A DNA stretch of 31,822 nucleotides, taken from positions 1 to 31,822 of the IMG/VR virus record IMGVR_UViG_3300025083_000133; one strand, written 5' to 3'. The translations under genes were made by a program, and so were the position numbers. This stretch comes from a virus. A model generated the notes under the pieces. It saw only the letters and a program-made list of their open reading frames with translations, did not search any database and was not told where the DNA came from. Of this stretch, positions 1 through 8,413 are shown in pieces (position 1 is the first letter of the stretch; each line of letters starts with the position of its first letter).

Positions 1-2
1 AG

Positions 3-602
3 GGCGAAATCTCTATGGCTACAAACCACTCGCTCTTGCTCTACACAAACAATGATCCGGGCAACGGCGTCCGTGTGGAGACAAGCGGGAACCTAAATAT
101 TTTATCTGGTGATCTTGTTCTGGCAAACGGTCACGGCATCGACTTCTCTGCGACAGGCAACGGCAATGGTACAATGTCATCTGAACTGCTGGATGACTAT
201 GAGGAGGGAACTTGGACGCCTTCCCTAAAAGGAGCAAACGGCAATGGAGGAACAACTACATACGGGAGTGTACCCATAGGTAATTACACTAAAATAGGCA
301 ACTTAGTAACTGTAACTTGTGTTATTTATAACACGGCCCACACGGGGTCGGGTGCTGCTCACGTTTTTGGGCTACCTTTTGCGTGTTCTAGTTCTTCGGA
401 AGCCGTAGGAACCTATCAGGTAAATACTCACAGTGCGGCTTATGCGTCAGGTATTACGCAAGTCGCTGCCATTATACAGGGGAATAACTCGCACATACAT
501 TTTAGAGGCTACCACACAGGCACTTCTACTGGCCCTTATTATGTTCCTATGCAAAATTTTACCTACCTACGAGCAACTATTACATACCAAACCGACGCAT
601 AA
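3..602 (+). CDS. Tail fibre protein, C-terminal part (5' truncated by window)
   Basis: The reading frame is open from the first complete codon, and residues before the first Met (GEIS-MATNH) continue naturally into the protein, so the gene very probably begins outside the window and the ATG at 15 is internal. The visible 199 residues carry the motif SSELLDDYEEGTWTPSL followed by a Gly/Thr/Val-rich beta region with GNYTKIGNLV. That pattern is typical of the C-terminal region of phage tail fibres and other receptor-binding proteins, mainly from aquatic phages. No catalytic residues are seen. It probably lies at the distal end of the fibre and contacts the host surface. The role is inferred from family resemblance and from the virion genes that follow. 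Confidence 0.8.
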   Translation, partial: GEISMATNHSLLLYTNNDPGNGVRVETSGNLNILSGDLVLANGHGIDFSATGNGNGTMSSELLDDYEEGTWTPSLKGANGNGGTTTYGSVPIGNYTKIGNLVTVTCVIYNTAHTGSGAAHVFGLPFACSSSSEAVGTYQVNTHSAAYASGITQVAAIIQGNNSHIHFRGYHTGTSTGPYYVPMQNFTYLRATITYQTDA

Positions 603-653
603 CCCACTGCATAGCTTTGGGTCGGACAGTCCAACCATCACAGGAGATAAACG

Positions 654-920
654 ATGGCACTAGAAAAATTAGTAAAAAACGACAAGATCGAAACGATCTT
701 GAATGATGAGTGGGAGTTTTCCACGGTACAGGTTCGCACAGCGACGATCATTCGTGAGGACGGCACAGACTTAAGCCGTTCGTTCCACCGTCATGTGGTT
801 ATGCCTGATGCAGACGTAACGCAAGAAGATGCTGACGTACAGGCAATCTGTAACGCTGTGTTCACGCAAGAGTGCAAGGACAACTACCAAGCGTTCCTTG
901 CATCGCAGACTAACCCGTAA
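654..920 (+). CDS. Small hypothetical virion-cluster protein (88 aa)
   Basis: An 88-residue protein with an ideal AGGAGA ribosome site 7 nt before the ATG. It is acidic and soluble, with no signal peptide or membrane segment. I do not recognise a domain. It lies 51 nt after the tail fibre and 18 nt before another small gene in the same direction, so it is probably co-expressed with the tail genes. Small proteins at this position in phages are often fibre-associated or chaperone-like, but nothing in the sequence proves that. Confidence 0.75.
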   Translation: MALEKLVKNDKIETILNDEWEFSTVQVRTATIIREDGTDLSRSFHRHVVMPDADVTQEDADVQAICNAVFTQECKDNYQAFLASQTNP

Positions 921-938
921 CAACAGGAGAAACAAACA

Positions 939-1316
939 ATGGCTGTTACACACACTTGGTCAGTAAATGACCAACTTCAAACCAGAACACAGGACGGGCT
1001 TTCCGAAGTCGTATTCTCTGTCGTCTGGCGTTTATCATCAGAAGAAACTGTAGACGGAACAACCTACAGCATTTCTTCTGCAAACCAGATCAGTTTAAAC
1101 ACTGATAACCTTAACCCTGCTACGTTCACATCGTTCGCAGACTTGACAGAAGCGCAAGTTGTAGGCTGGGCCAAGGATACTATTGACGCCAATGCCGCTG
1201 AAGGCGAAGGTGTTACCTGTGCGGAATGGGAAGCGGGACATGATCGCAATATTGCGAAACAAATCAACCCGCCAACAGCCGTAGAAACCGCCCCTTGGGC
1301 AACTGCAAACCCTTAA
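939..1316 (+). CDS. Conserved phage protein next to tail fibre (125 aa)
   Basis: The protein starts MAVTHTWSVNDQLQT behind a CAGGAGA ribosome site. The N-terminal half looks like beta sandwich (alternating polar/hydrophobic strands around residues 20-60). The C-terminal half has a helical stretch, LTEAQVVGWAKDTID, and a final proline-rich tail. This arrangement (a beta start with HTW, then a helix with VxxWxK) is one I associate with a widespread small phage protein of unknown function encoded near tail-fibre genes. Function is not known; a minor structural or assembly role is plausible from context only. Confidence 0.75.
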   Translation: MAVTHTWSVNDQLQTRTQDGLSEVVFSVVWRLSSEETVDGTTYSISSANQISLNTDNLNPATFTSFADLTEAQVVGWAKDTIDANAAEGEGVTCAEWEAGHDRNIAKQINPPTAVETAPWATANP

Positions 1317-1332
1317 TTTAGGAGACTGACAA

Positions 1333-1563
1333 ATGGCTGAGAAAAAAACAACGCCTATCGTCATCGACGACAAAGAATACACTTTTGAAGACATGACACC
1401 GGAACAACAAGAGATGGTAAACCATGTTGCTGATCTGGACCGCAAGCTGTCATCGACCCGGTTTAACATGACTCAGCTAGAAGGTGGACGTAAGTTCTTC
1501 ATTGATATGCTCAAAGCAGCATTAGAAGACACGCCTGAAAACGCACAGGAAGCTGCTGAATAG
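1333..1563 (+). CDS. Small conserved phage protein, helical (76 aa)
   Basis: The sequence contains PIVIDDKEYTFEDMTPEQQ followed by a helical region with HVADLDRKLSSTRFNMTQL. The pattern IDxKEYxxEDMTxEQ...HVxDLDRK resembles a small DUF family (possibly DUF6447) of phage proteins; I could not verify the assignment. It is acidic at the C-terminus and lacks membrane segments. The ATG is preceded by TAGGAGACTGACAA, a good ribosome site. It sits between the small 125-aa gene and the large tail protein, in one rightward operon. Confidence 0.75.
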   Translation: MAEKKTTPIVIDDKEYTFEDMTPEQQEMVNHVADLDRKLSSTRFNMTQLEGGRKFFIDMLKAALEDTPENAQEAAE

Positions 1564-1576
1564 ATAAGGTTATGAA

Positions 1577-3691
1577 ATGCCACTGACCAAACTCCAGTTC
1601 CGACCAGGAATTAACCGTGAAACCACGTCGTACTCCAACGAGGGCGGGTGGTTTGACATGGATAAGGTCAGGTTTCGCTTTGGTTTTCCAGAAAAAATAG
1701 GTGGGTGGGAGCCTAGTTCTTCCACCTACTTTTTAGGTTCTTGTCGTGCATTACACCCATGGGTTGCTCTAAGCGGCGAAAAGTACCTTGGTGTCGGCAC
1801 GCATTTAAAATATTACATAAACGAGGGCGGTGCATACAACGACATCACCCCTATTCGCGTGACAACGTCCGCGGGAGATGTCACGTTTTCCGCATCAGCC
1901 AATACCTTATCCGCAGGCATAGACGCTGTTGTAGTTACAATACCACTGACAAGCTCTTCTGGGTTTCCAGACACTGGAGTTATTCAAATTGGTACAGAAG
2001 AAATAAGTTATGCCGCTTTATCTGGCAATAATCTAATCGGATGTGTTCGGGGTTTTAACAACTCTACAGCTGCGAGTCATGCTAACAGCGCCGCCGTAAA
2101 GTGTGCCACTATAATTGTTACCGATGCAGACCACGGTGCCCTACAAAACGATTTTGTTACTTTTTCGGCGTCTTCTACTTTAGGAGATGCAATTACCGCG
2201 GACGTTCTAAATCAAGAATACGAAATCGTTTTTGTAAAAAACGTAAACTCTTACTATATAAACGCTCGTACGGTTAGTACGATCAATAGCATCACAACTA
2301 AAACGGGGCTTAACCCCGCGTATGTTTTTGCCACAACCTCAGACAGCGGTAATGGTGGAGGTTCTATTGTCGGCGCGTATCAGATTAACACGGGTCTCGA
2401 CACAACGATTACAGGCACTGGCTGGGGGGCAGGCACTTGGTCTCGAGGAGCATGGGGCAGTGCCGCATCGTTAGCCACATCTGGTCAGACACTTCGCATT
2501 TGGTCGCATGACAACTTTGGTGAAGACTTACTTATAAATGTGCGAGACGGAGATTTATTCTATTGGGATAAAACCAATGGGTTGGGACAACGCGCCGTGG
2601 AACTTGCTTCGTTAGTTGGTGCGAACACAACACCCACTATCGCTAAAAAGGTCTTGGTGTCGGATAGAGATCGTCATGTTTTAGCGTTTGGCTGTGATAG
2701 TCAAACAGAACCAGGCATACAGGATCCTTTGTTAATCCGTTTCTCGGATCAAGGTTCTTTGACAGACTGGGCGGCAACGGCGACTAACACCGCAGGGGAC
2801 TTGCGCCTCGGCTCGGGCTCCGAGATTATTACAGCTATAGAAACAAGACAGCAGGTTCTTGTGTTTACGGATGTATCGCTACACGCCATGCAGTTCCTTG
2901 GACCTCCGTTCACCTTTGGCATTAACACCGTATCCGAAAACATTACGATTGCAGGGCCGTTGGCGGCGATAGCTGTTGAGGATAATGTGTTTTGGATGGG
3001 TGCGGAAGAGTTTTACATCTACGGTGGTGCTGTTCAACGCTTGCCCTGCACTGTTAGAGATTATGTGTTTAGTGACATAAACACAGATCAGCTAGAAAAA
3101 GTGACCGCAGCAAGTAACACAGCGTTCTCGGAGGTGTGGTGGTTCTATCCATCGGCATCCAGTAACGAGAACGACAGATATGTTGTCTACAACTACCAAC
3201 AGCAAATTTGGTACTACGGTACAATGGCTCGTACTTGCTGGTTGGACAGAGGCGTTGAAGATTTACCCGTCGCCGCGGGAACCGATCACGTTCTCTACTT
3301 CCAAGAGCAAGGATTTGATGATGGATCCGCGAACCCTGCAACGGGTATTACGGCGTACATTGAAAGCAGTCAGATGTCTATTGGGGAAGGTGACAACTTT
3401 GTATTCTTGCGTAGGATGCTCCCAGATCTAACATTTAGGGACAGCATAAACCAGACTCCACAGGCAACGATGACCCTCAAAGCGCGAAACTTTCCCGGTG
3501 GAGATTATTTACAAACGAACAGCAAGAACGTCGATAAGACGGCTTCCGTACCTGTTGAGCAGTTTACGGAGCAAGTACATGTACGTCTCAGGGGAAGGTC
3601 GTTTGCCTTTAAAATTGAGACAACGGACACAGGTGTGGCGTGGAGATTAGGATCTCCTCGAGTGGACGTGCAACCTGATGGGATGCGCTAA
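1577..3691 (+). CDS. Large tail/head-tail structural protein (704 aa), nozzle or packaged-DNA-stabilising type
   Basis: The N-terminus (TKLQFRPGINRE, then WFDMDKVRFR and PEKIGGWEP) is followed by long beta-rich repeats with many WxxG and Y-rich strands, as in beta-propeller tail proteins. This N-terminal signature is found in short-tailed phage proteins that close the head-tail channel, the P22 gp10 or T7 gp12 type of role. That parallel is tentative. An Ig-like insert with many Ser/Thr residues occupies roughly residues 90-260. No transmembrane segment or enzyme motif is visible. The ribosome site is weak (AAGG at 1566-1569), but no better in-frame start is present. The stop overlaps the next start as TAATG. 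Confidence 0.75.
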   Translation: MPLTKLQFRPGINRETTSYSNEGGWFDMDKVRFRFGFPEKIGGWEPSSSTYFLGSCRALHPWVALSGEKYLGVGTHLKYYINEGGAYNDITPIRVTTSAGDVTFSASANTLSAGIDAVVVTIPLTSSSGFPDTGVIQIGTEEISYAALSGNNLIGCVRGFNNSTAASHANSAAVKCATIIVTDADHGALQNDFVTFSASSTLGDAITADVLNQEYEIVFVKNVNSYYINARTVSTINSITTKTGLNPAYVFATTSDSGNGGGSIVGAYQINTGLDTTITGTGWGAGTWSRGAWGSAASLATSGQTLRIWSHDNFGEDLLINVRDGDLFYWDKTNGLGQRAVELASLVGANTTPTIAKKVLVSDRDRHVLAFGCDSQTEPGIQDPLLIRFSDQGSLTDWAATATNTAGDLRLGSGSEIITAIETRQQVLVFTDVSLHAMQFLGPPFTFGINTVSENITIAGPLAAIAVEDNVFWMGAEEFYIYGGAVQRLPCTVRDYVFSDINTDQLEKVTAASNTAFSEVWWFYPSASSNENDRYVVYNYQQQIWYYGTMARTCWLDRGVEDLPVAAGTDHVLYFQEQGFDDGSANPATGITAYIESSQMSIGEGDNFVFLRRMLPDLTFRDSINQTPQATMTLKARNFPGGDYLQTNSKNVDKTASVPVEQFTEQVHVRLRGRSFAFKIETTDTGVAWRLGSPRVDVQPDGMR

Positions 3692-3987
3692 TGTCCAGAA
3701 ACCTTGTACTTCCATTCTTTCCAGTTGCACCAGAAAACTACAGCCAAGAATACCTTGCAGAGGTTGTTAGGTCTTTTTCGGTGTACCTTGAACAGATGCA
3801 AAACCCTGGAGAGGGGCGAAACACATTTGCTGTGTTTACCAATCTACAGACGGACGACAGTGGGTTGGAACCAGGGGCTATCTTTAACCATGACGGATAT
3901 GTTAGAGTACCCCTAGCACATTCGCCCTATGTGCGCGGCTCACAGGCCACGGGCAGTGTAGGAACAGTATCGGTAATAATATCATGA
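3691..3987 (+). CDS. Hypothetical protein (98 aa), translationally coupled
   Basis: The start overlaps the stop of the 704-aa tail gene by one base (TAATG), and its own stop overlaps the next ATG by four bases (ATGA), so it is translated as part of a coupled chain. The protein begins with VLPFFPVAPENY, has an amphipathic helix YLAEVVRSFSVYLEQM around residues 20-37, and ends in a beta-rich Gly/Ser/Val tail. No family is recognised. Position and coupling suggest a minor virion or assembly protein. Confidence 0.75.
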   Translation: MSRNLVLPFFPVAPENYSQEYLAEVVRSFSVYLEQMQNPGEGRNTFAVFTNLQTDDSGLEPGAIFNHDGYVRVPLAHSPYVRGSQATGSVGTVSVIIS

Positions 3988-4211
3988 GTGAAACAATAAT
4001 AACAATGAATGACGGCTCTCGCTGGAAACCTTCGACATCTTCTGATATGGTGCATTGTGTAAGCTGCGATAACGCAGTTGACACGCCGGAAGAGATCGCA
4101 AGTTACCCCGACGGGAATTGTCCCAGTTGTGGAGAGGCTTGGACAGGCGCAGAGAAACGCAGCACTGCAATTACAGTGACCGCGCCGGAAGCGATACGAG
4201 GTGTAACATAA
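3984..4211 (+). CDS. Small zinc-ribbon-like protein (75 aa)
   Basis: Two CxxC pairs, Cys25/Cys28 and Cys46/Cys49 (HCVSCDN and NCPSCGE), form a plausible four-cysteine zinc ribbon with a 17-residue loop. The N-terminus is polar and the C-terminus is Thr/Ala rich without clear structure. It overlaps its neighbours by ATGA upstream and TAATG downstream, a tight chain within the virion operon. Zinc ribbons of this kind in phage structural clusters are usually of unknown function; DNA or protein binding is possible. The metal site is inferred from cysteine spacing. Confidence 0.7.
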   Translation: MSETIITMNDGSRWKPSTSSDMVHCVSCDNAVDTPEEIASYPDGNCPSCGEAWTGAEKRSTAITVTAPEAIRGVT

Positions 4212-5002
4212 TGTCATTACTTAGCGCACTAGGTGGATTAGTTGGATTCGCAATGGGTGGACCCGCGGGAGCTTCAATAGGCTCTGGTATAGGGACGCTT
4301 GCGAGTGGGGGCGACGTTGGAGATGCTCTAAAGTCAGGAATGCTTGGTTTTATGGGCGGCAGTGCCGCTGGCGCATTCGGGTTGCAAGGTGGTCAAGGCA
4401 TAGCTTCTCTCATGGGTAGCATGGGTATTGGGGCACAAGGAGCGGCGACTACCGCAAACCCATTAGCGCGTATAGGTCAGACACTTATGGGTGGAAACCC
4501 AGCCGCAGGTAACGCCGCAGCGAATCAAATGAGTGGGATGGCGGCAAGGCAGGGCGGTCTTGGAAGTCTAGCAAATCTAGGTGGAACTGGTGGAGGTATG
4601 GGTGGTATCTTAAACAACCCTATGATTCAAGCTCTGGCGCTACAGGCCATGGATCCGAAAGAAGTTAAGTTAACGACCCCCTATCAGGATCAACAGTTGG
4701 CGACTGGAGAGCGCAGACCAGATTACAGAGGCGTTCAAGCTAATGACATACGGCGACGCAGAACACGGGTACTAGCCGAAGGCGGTCTTATTCAAGGTCC
4801 AGGAACAGGTACTAGCGACTCAATTCCTGCACAGATTTATCAAAACGGCATACCCGTCCAAGAGGCGGCGCTGTCTACAAACGAATTTGTATTACGAGAA
4901 AAGGATGTCAACGCTATAGGCGATGGTGATCCTGGAGTCGGAGCGGCGCGGCTTTATGCTATGCAACGTCAATTCGATCAAGGTGGGGGTATACGAGCAT
5001 GA
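4211..5002 (+). CDS. Gly/Ala-rich virion-cluster protein (263 aa)
   Basis: The ATG at 4211 overlaps the previous stop (TAATG). The same frame is open further upstream to 4118, but that would overlap the zinc-ribbon gene by 94 nt, so I chose 4211. Residues 1-70 are extremely rich in Gly/Ala/Met and amphipathic or hydrophobic (LLSALGGLVGFAMGGPAGAS), suggesting membrane association or a glycine-zipper helix. The C-terminal domain, around GPGTGTSDSIPAQIYQNG and ALSTNEFVL, is a motif seen at the ends of several phage structural proteins. A role in the virion, perhaps at the membrane during DNA entry, is inference. Confidence 0.7.
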   Translation: MSLLSALGGLVGFAMGGPAGASIGSGIGTLASGGDVGDALKSGMLGFMGGSAAGAFGLQGGQGIASLMGSMGIGAQGAATTANPLARIGQTLMGGNPAAGNAAANQMSGMAARQGGLGSLANLGGTGGGMGGILNNPMIQALALQAMDPKEVKLTTPYQDQQLATGERRPDYRGVQANDIRRRRTRVLAEGGLIQGPGTGTSDSIPAQIYQNGIPVQEAALSTNEFVLREKDVNAIGDGDPGVGAARLYAMQRQFDQGGGIRA

Positions 5003-7104
5003 GTGCAACAGACGACACAGGTATTTACAAATCCATGAACGTCATTCCTGAGTATCAGGAAAGATATTTAAAGGATTTACTCAGCAACGTATACAACGTA
5101 GAGCTTGACGACGCTGGCAACCCACTTTTGGATGCCGACGGTCAGCCTATTGTTACTGGTATCGCCGCAGATTCTCCATTGTACGGAACCCCTGTACTGG
5201 ATGCTGACGGAAACCAGATGTTCGAAACAGATCCGAACACTGGGGAACAGATGCTGGACTTCCGCGGTCAGCCTATTCCTATGGTCGAGGGTGGAGTTCG
5301 CCGTCCAGATGTTGCTCCTCTCACACCAAATCAACTAGAAGCTATTCGGCTCGGAGAAGAGGGTGTAGGCGCGTTTTCGCCTATGTTCGACCAAGCACAG
5401 CAGTCTTTTGGTGGCGTTCAGTTAGACGCAGACGGAAACCCTGTACTAGGTGCCGACGGTCAGCCGATTCGTACAGGAGCTATTGGTCAAATCGGAACGG
5501 GTATTGATACCCTTTCGACAGGTATTGATACACTAACGGGCACGGACGCTGCGGTTGGCACAGATGTTTACGACCCATACTTTCAAGATTTTAAAACTGA
5601 TGTAATTGGAGACACTGAAACTGATGTAGGAACTGCAAGCACAGGTATCGGAAGCGCCGCAACTACGGGAGCCGCTGGCATTCGTTCCGCGGCTACTGGT
5701 GCGGACATCCTTGGTCAGGCGCAAACAGCACAAACAGGCATGAGAGCCGCAGGCGCAGGTATCGCGGGACAAGTTTCTGGCGCTCAAGATTTGGTAGCTG
5801 ATGCTGCCCTTGGAGCCCGAGGTCAGGCAGGCGCGGCTCAAACGGGCGCAGACACTGCTGCGGCACGAGCGCGTCAAGCGTCGGCTCAAGCACAACGAGA
5901 TTTATCTGGAGCGGGAGCCTTTGGTTTGGGAGCCGCTGCTGAAGGCATGGGTATGCTGGATAGTACCACAGGATCGTTTGATCCACAGGGTATTGGCGCG
6001 TTTATGAATCAGTACGAGGACGCCGCGGTACAACAAGCCATACAAGACGTGGCTAGAGCCGGGGAAATACAACGAAATCAACTTGGTGCCCAAGCTGTGG
6101 GAGCCGGAGCCTTTGGTGGCTCACGCGAAGGTGTAGCCGCACAGGAATTAGGGCGAAATATATTAGAGCAGCAGGGGCGAACAGCCGCTGGTATGCGTCA
6201 AGCAGGTTACGAGAGTGCCGCGCAACGTGCGCAACAAGCCTTTGAGTCCACGCAAGGACGGGGTCAAACAGCCGCACAACTTACAGGACAGCTTGGTCAA
6301 GCCGGAGCGGATTCCGCTATGAGAGCCGCACAGGCGGGTGGACAACTGGGATTGAGCGCCGAGGAACTGGCGCAAACTGGCGCACTCCGAGGTGGACAAC
6401 TGGGTGTGTCCGCAGAACAACTGGCGCAAACAGGTGCCTTGCAAGGTGGACAGCTTGGATTGTCAGGTCAAAACAATTTAGCAAACATCTTACAACAGGC
6501 TGGTGCCATGGGTGTGTCCGCGGAAGAAGCGGCGGCACGTTTAGGTATGAGTTCAGAACAAGCCGCGTCTGCATTACAGATGCAGGGCGCTGGTCAACAA
6601 GCGGATCTATCTATGGGTCTAGCTGGTTTACGAGGATCAGGCTTTGAGATGTCACAGCAACTTGGTCAAAGTGCTTTCGAGGACGAGATGCGACGTGGTC
6701 AGAGCGCCGCGCAGATCTTTGGAACTTTGGGACAAGGCATGGGCACTCTTGCTGGTCAACAATCAAACATTGGTACACGTCAGGCCGCTCTAGGCGAAGC
6801 CGCCCAACAGGCGGGTCAGAGCGATGTCAACTCTTTGTTCAACATTGGAGCCTTGGAACAAGGTCAGATGCAGTCAGAGTACGACGTACAACGTCAAGCG
6901 GATATGGAAGAGGCTTACGAGCCGTTCCAGCGTTTCAACTATATGTCAGACATTTTCCGCGGAGTACCTTCTACTCAAAGCACCATGTCTGTCACAGGTC
7001 AGCCTGCTCCGAGTCCCGTTTCCACGGTGCTTGGTCTGAGTCAAGGCATAGGAAATTATCAAAACGCTGGAGGCCAAGGCATCTTCAGTGGGCTGGGAGT
7101 ATAA
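4999..7104 (+). CDS. Large Ala/Gln/Gly-rich virion protein with internal repeats (701 aa)
   Basis: The start overlaps the previous stop as ATGA. Residues 36-160 contain repeated acidic loops of DADGxP type (LDADGQPI at 44, LDADGNQ at 67, LDADGNP at 142, GADGQPI at 151). The centre, from about residue 200, is a long Ala/Gln/Gly helical region. Residues 447-490 hold an 18-residue repeat (GGQLG(L/V)SAE(E/Q)LAQTGAL) in two full copies and one partial copy. Composition and length fit internal virion or ejection proteins of short-tailed phages, which form long helices in the head core. There is no enzyme motif. Function is inferred from position and composition only. Confidence 0.7.
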   Translation: MSATDDTGIYKSMNVIPEYQERYLKDLLSNVYNVELDDAGNPLLDADGQPIVTGIAADSPLYGTPVLDADGNQMFETDPNTGEQMLDFRGQPIPMVEGGVRRPDVAPLTPNQLEAIRLGEEGVGAFSPMFDQAQQSFGGVQLDADGNPVLGADGQPIRTGAIGQIGTGIDTLSTGIDTLTGTDAAVGTDVYDPYFQDFKTDVIGDTETDVGTASTGIGSAATTGAAGIRSAATGADILGQAQTAQTGMRAAGAGIAGQVSGAQDLVADAALGARGQAGAAQTGADTAAARARQASAQAQRDLSGAGAFGLGAAAEGMGMLDSTTGSFDPQGIGAFMNQYEDAAVQQAIQDVARAGEIQRNQLGAQAVGAGAFGGSREGVAAQELGRNILEQQGRTAAGMRQAGYESAAQRAQQAFESTQGRGQTAAQLTGQLGQAGADSAMRAAQAGGQLGLSAEELAQTGALRGGQLGVSAEQLAQTGALQGGQLGLSGQNNLANILQQAGAMGVSAEEAAARLGMSSEQAASALQMQGAGQQADLSMGLAGLRGSGFEMSQQLGQSAFEDEMRRGQSAAQIFGTLGQGMGTLAGQQSNIGTRQAALGEAAQQAGQSDVNSLFNIGALEQGQMQSEYDVQRQADMEEAYEPFQRFNYMSDIFRGVPSTQSTMSVTGQPAPSPVSTVLGLSQGIGNYQNAGGQGIFSGLGV

Positions 7105-7105
7105 T

Positions 7106-8410
7106 ATGGAGAATGTATTTAACCGTAAGCTCTTTCAAAGAAAGAACAAAGACGCGGCTCGGGACAAACTCCGGTCGATGGGTGGAATCATGGCGTCTTC
7201 TGAACCTCTAATCAGGGAAGCGATGCGTACGGCTGAAAACATACCGAGTCCAAGCATAGACATTGAGGGGATCATGGCGGCTCAGAGACGTAAAGGCCCA
7301 ATGCCTACGGCTCCTCTTCCACAGATTGTCCCTGGTGCGCCCTCTATGATGGCACCGCCTGCCCAAACTCCAATGCCACAACCTGCTCAACCCGCCGCTC
7401 CTGCTCAACCCGCTCAACCTGCTTCACAACCAACTATGGCGATGAATATGGGTGGTCGTCCTGTGGACAGACCAGATCTAGCGAATTACTATGGCGCGGC
7501 GTCCGGCCCAATCCCAAAGGTTGCAATGCAACCACGCGTTGACGTGGGTCAACGAGCGGGATCTGTTGTTGCCCCAAACGAAATAGATTTAAGCGCCCTT
7601 ACACCGGAGGGTGCAATTAAACTTAGCAGTGCGGCGCTTTCTGGTCAGGTTCCTGTTAACCTCACGCCGTTTACGGAGGAGAACACTGGATCTAAGAAGG
7701 CCGCTGAGAAACTAAATGCCACATCAGTTAGCATAGCCAAGGTTATGCGAGATGCAAATATGTCCGCAGACGAAAAGTCTAAGCTCTTGATCTCCGCTTT
7801 GGGTGGTAATCCAAGCGCCGAAGATAAAAAAGCAGAGTTAAGCAATCTGTCTGAAAAGAACTTTGGCAAAAAGTTAGACCGAGAAGCTAAAATAGATTCG
7901 TTGAATCAAGCGATTACAGGGTTCGCTGTAGCCGCAGGTACTAGCCCACGCGCAACTCAGAACTTTGCACGAGGTATGCTTACAGGTGCTACGGCTATGA
8001 AGGCTACAGAAGAAGGACGGGAGGCTACGGATAACGCCATGAAGTTGGCGTTTGCAAAAGCGGCAGGTAAGAGCGGCGGTGCTGACAGTACATACAACAA
8101 GCTATATCAGAAAGCGATTGAGAAAATCATGACGCGACCTGATGAGTTTGGTATATTTGTAGAAACAGAGACCGACGCTGACGGCAACGAGATCCCTGGA
8201 TCTGGTATTGACGCCGCCTCTTCTCAAATAACTACGCTTGCAGACCGCATTGCTCGGGCGCAAACTGGTGGTTCAGGCCCCGGACCTTCGGCACCTCGAC
8301 CGATGACAGATATCGTTACTGTTACTACGCAAGAAGACTACGATGCGTTAGCACCAGGTACACCGTACATTGACTCCGAGACAGGGGCTCAGACCACTAA
8401 GAGGGGTTAA
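7106..8410 (+). CDS. Virion-cluster protein with Pro/Gln/Ala linker (434 aa)
   Basis: I start at ATG 7106, one base after the previous stop, with GGGAG 5 nt upstream; an in-frame ATG at 7088 lies inside the previous gene and lacks this site. Residues 1-65 are basic and helical. Residues 80-125 are a low-complexity linker of PAQPA units, and residues 180-320 are helical with many Lys and Ala. The end is Thr-rich with TDADGNEIPG, echoing the DADG loops of the preceding protein. No domain is recognised. Its place between two large presumed internal proteins suggests it belongs to the same core or ejection apparatus. Confidence 0.7.
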   Translation: MENVFNRKLFQRKNKDAARDKLRSMGGIMASSEPLIREAMRTAENIPSPSIDIEGIMAAQRRKGPMPTAPLPQIVPGAPSMMAPPAQTPMPQPAQPAAPAQPAQPASQPTMAMNMGGRPVDRPDLANYYGAASGPIPKVAMQPRVDVGQRAGSVVAPNEIDLSALTPEGAIKLSSAALSGQVPVNLTPFTEENTGSKKAAEKLNATSVSIAKVMRDANMSADEKSKLLISALGGNPSAEDKKAELSNLSEKNFGKKLDREAKIDSLNQAITGFAVAAGTSPRATQNFARGMLTGATAMKATEEGREATDNAMKLAFAKAAGKSGGADSTYNKLYQKAIEKIMTRPDEFGIFVETETDADGNEIPGSGIDAASSQITTLADRIARAQTGGSGPGPSAPRPMTDIVTVTTQEDYDALAPGTPYIDSETGAQTTKRG

Positions 8411-8413
8411 ACA

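Noticed and set aside
4118-4210. Longer start for the 263-aa Gly-rich protein
   Set aside because: It would overlap the zinc-ribbon gene by 94 nt; the TAATG junction at 4211 fits the chain.
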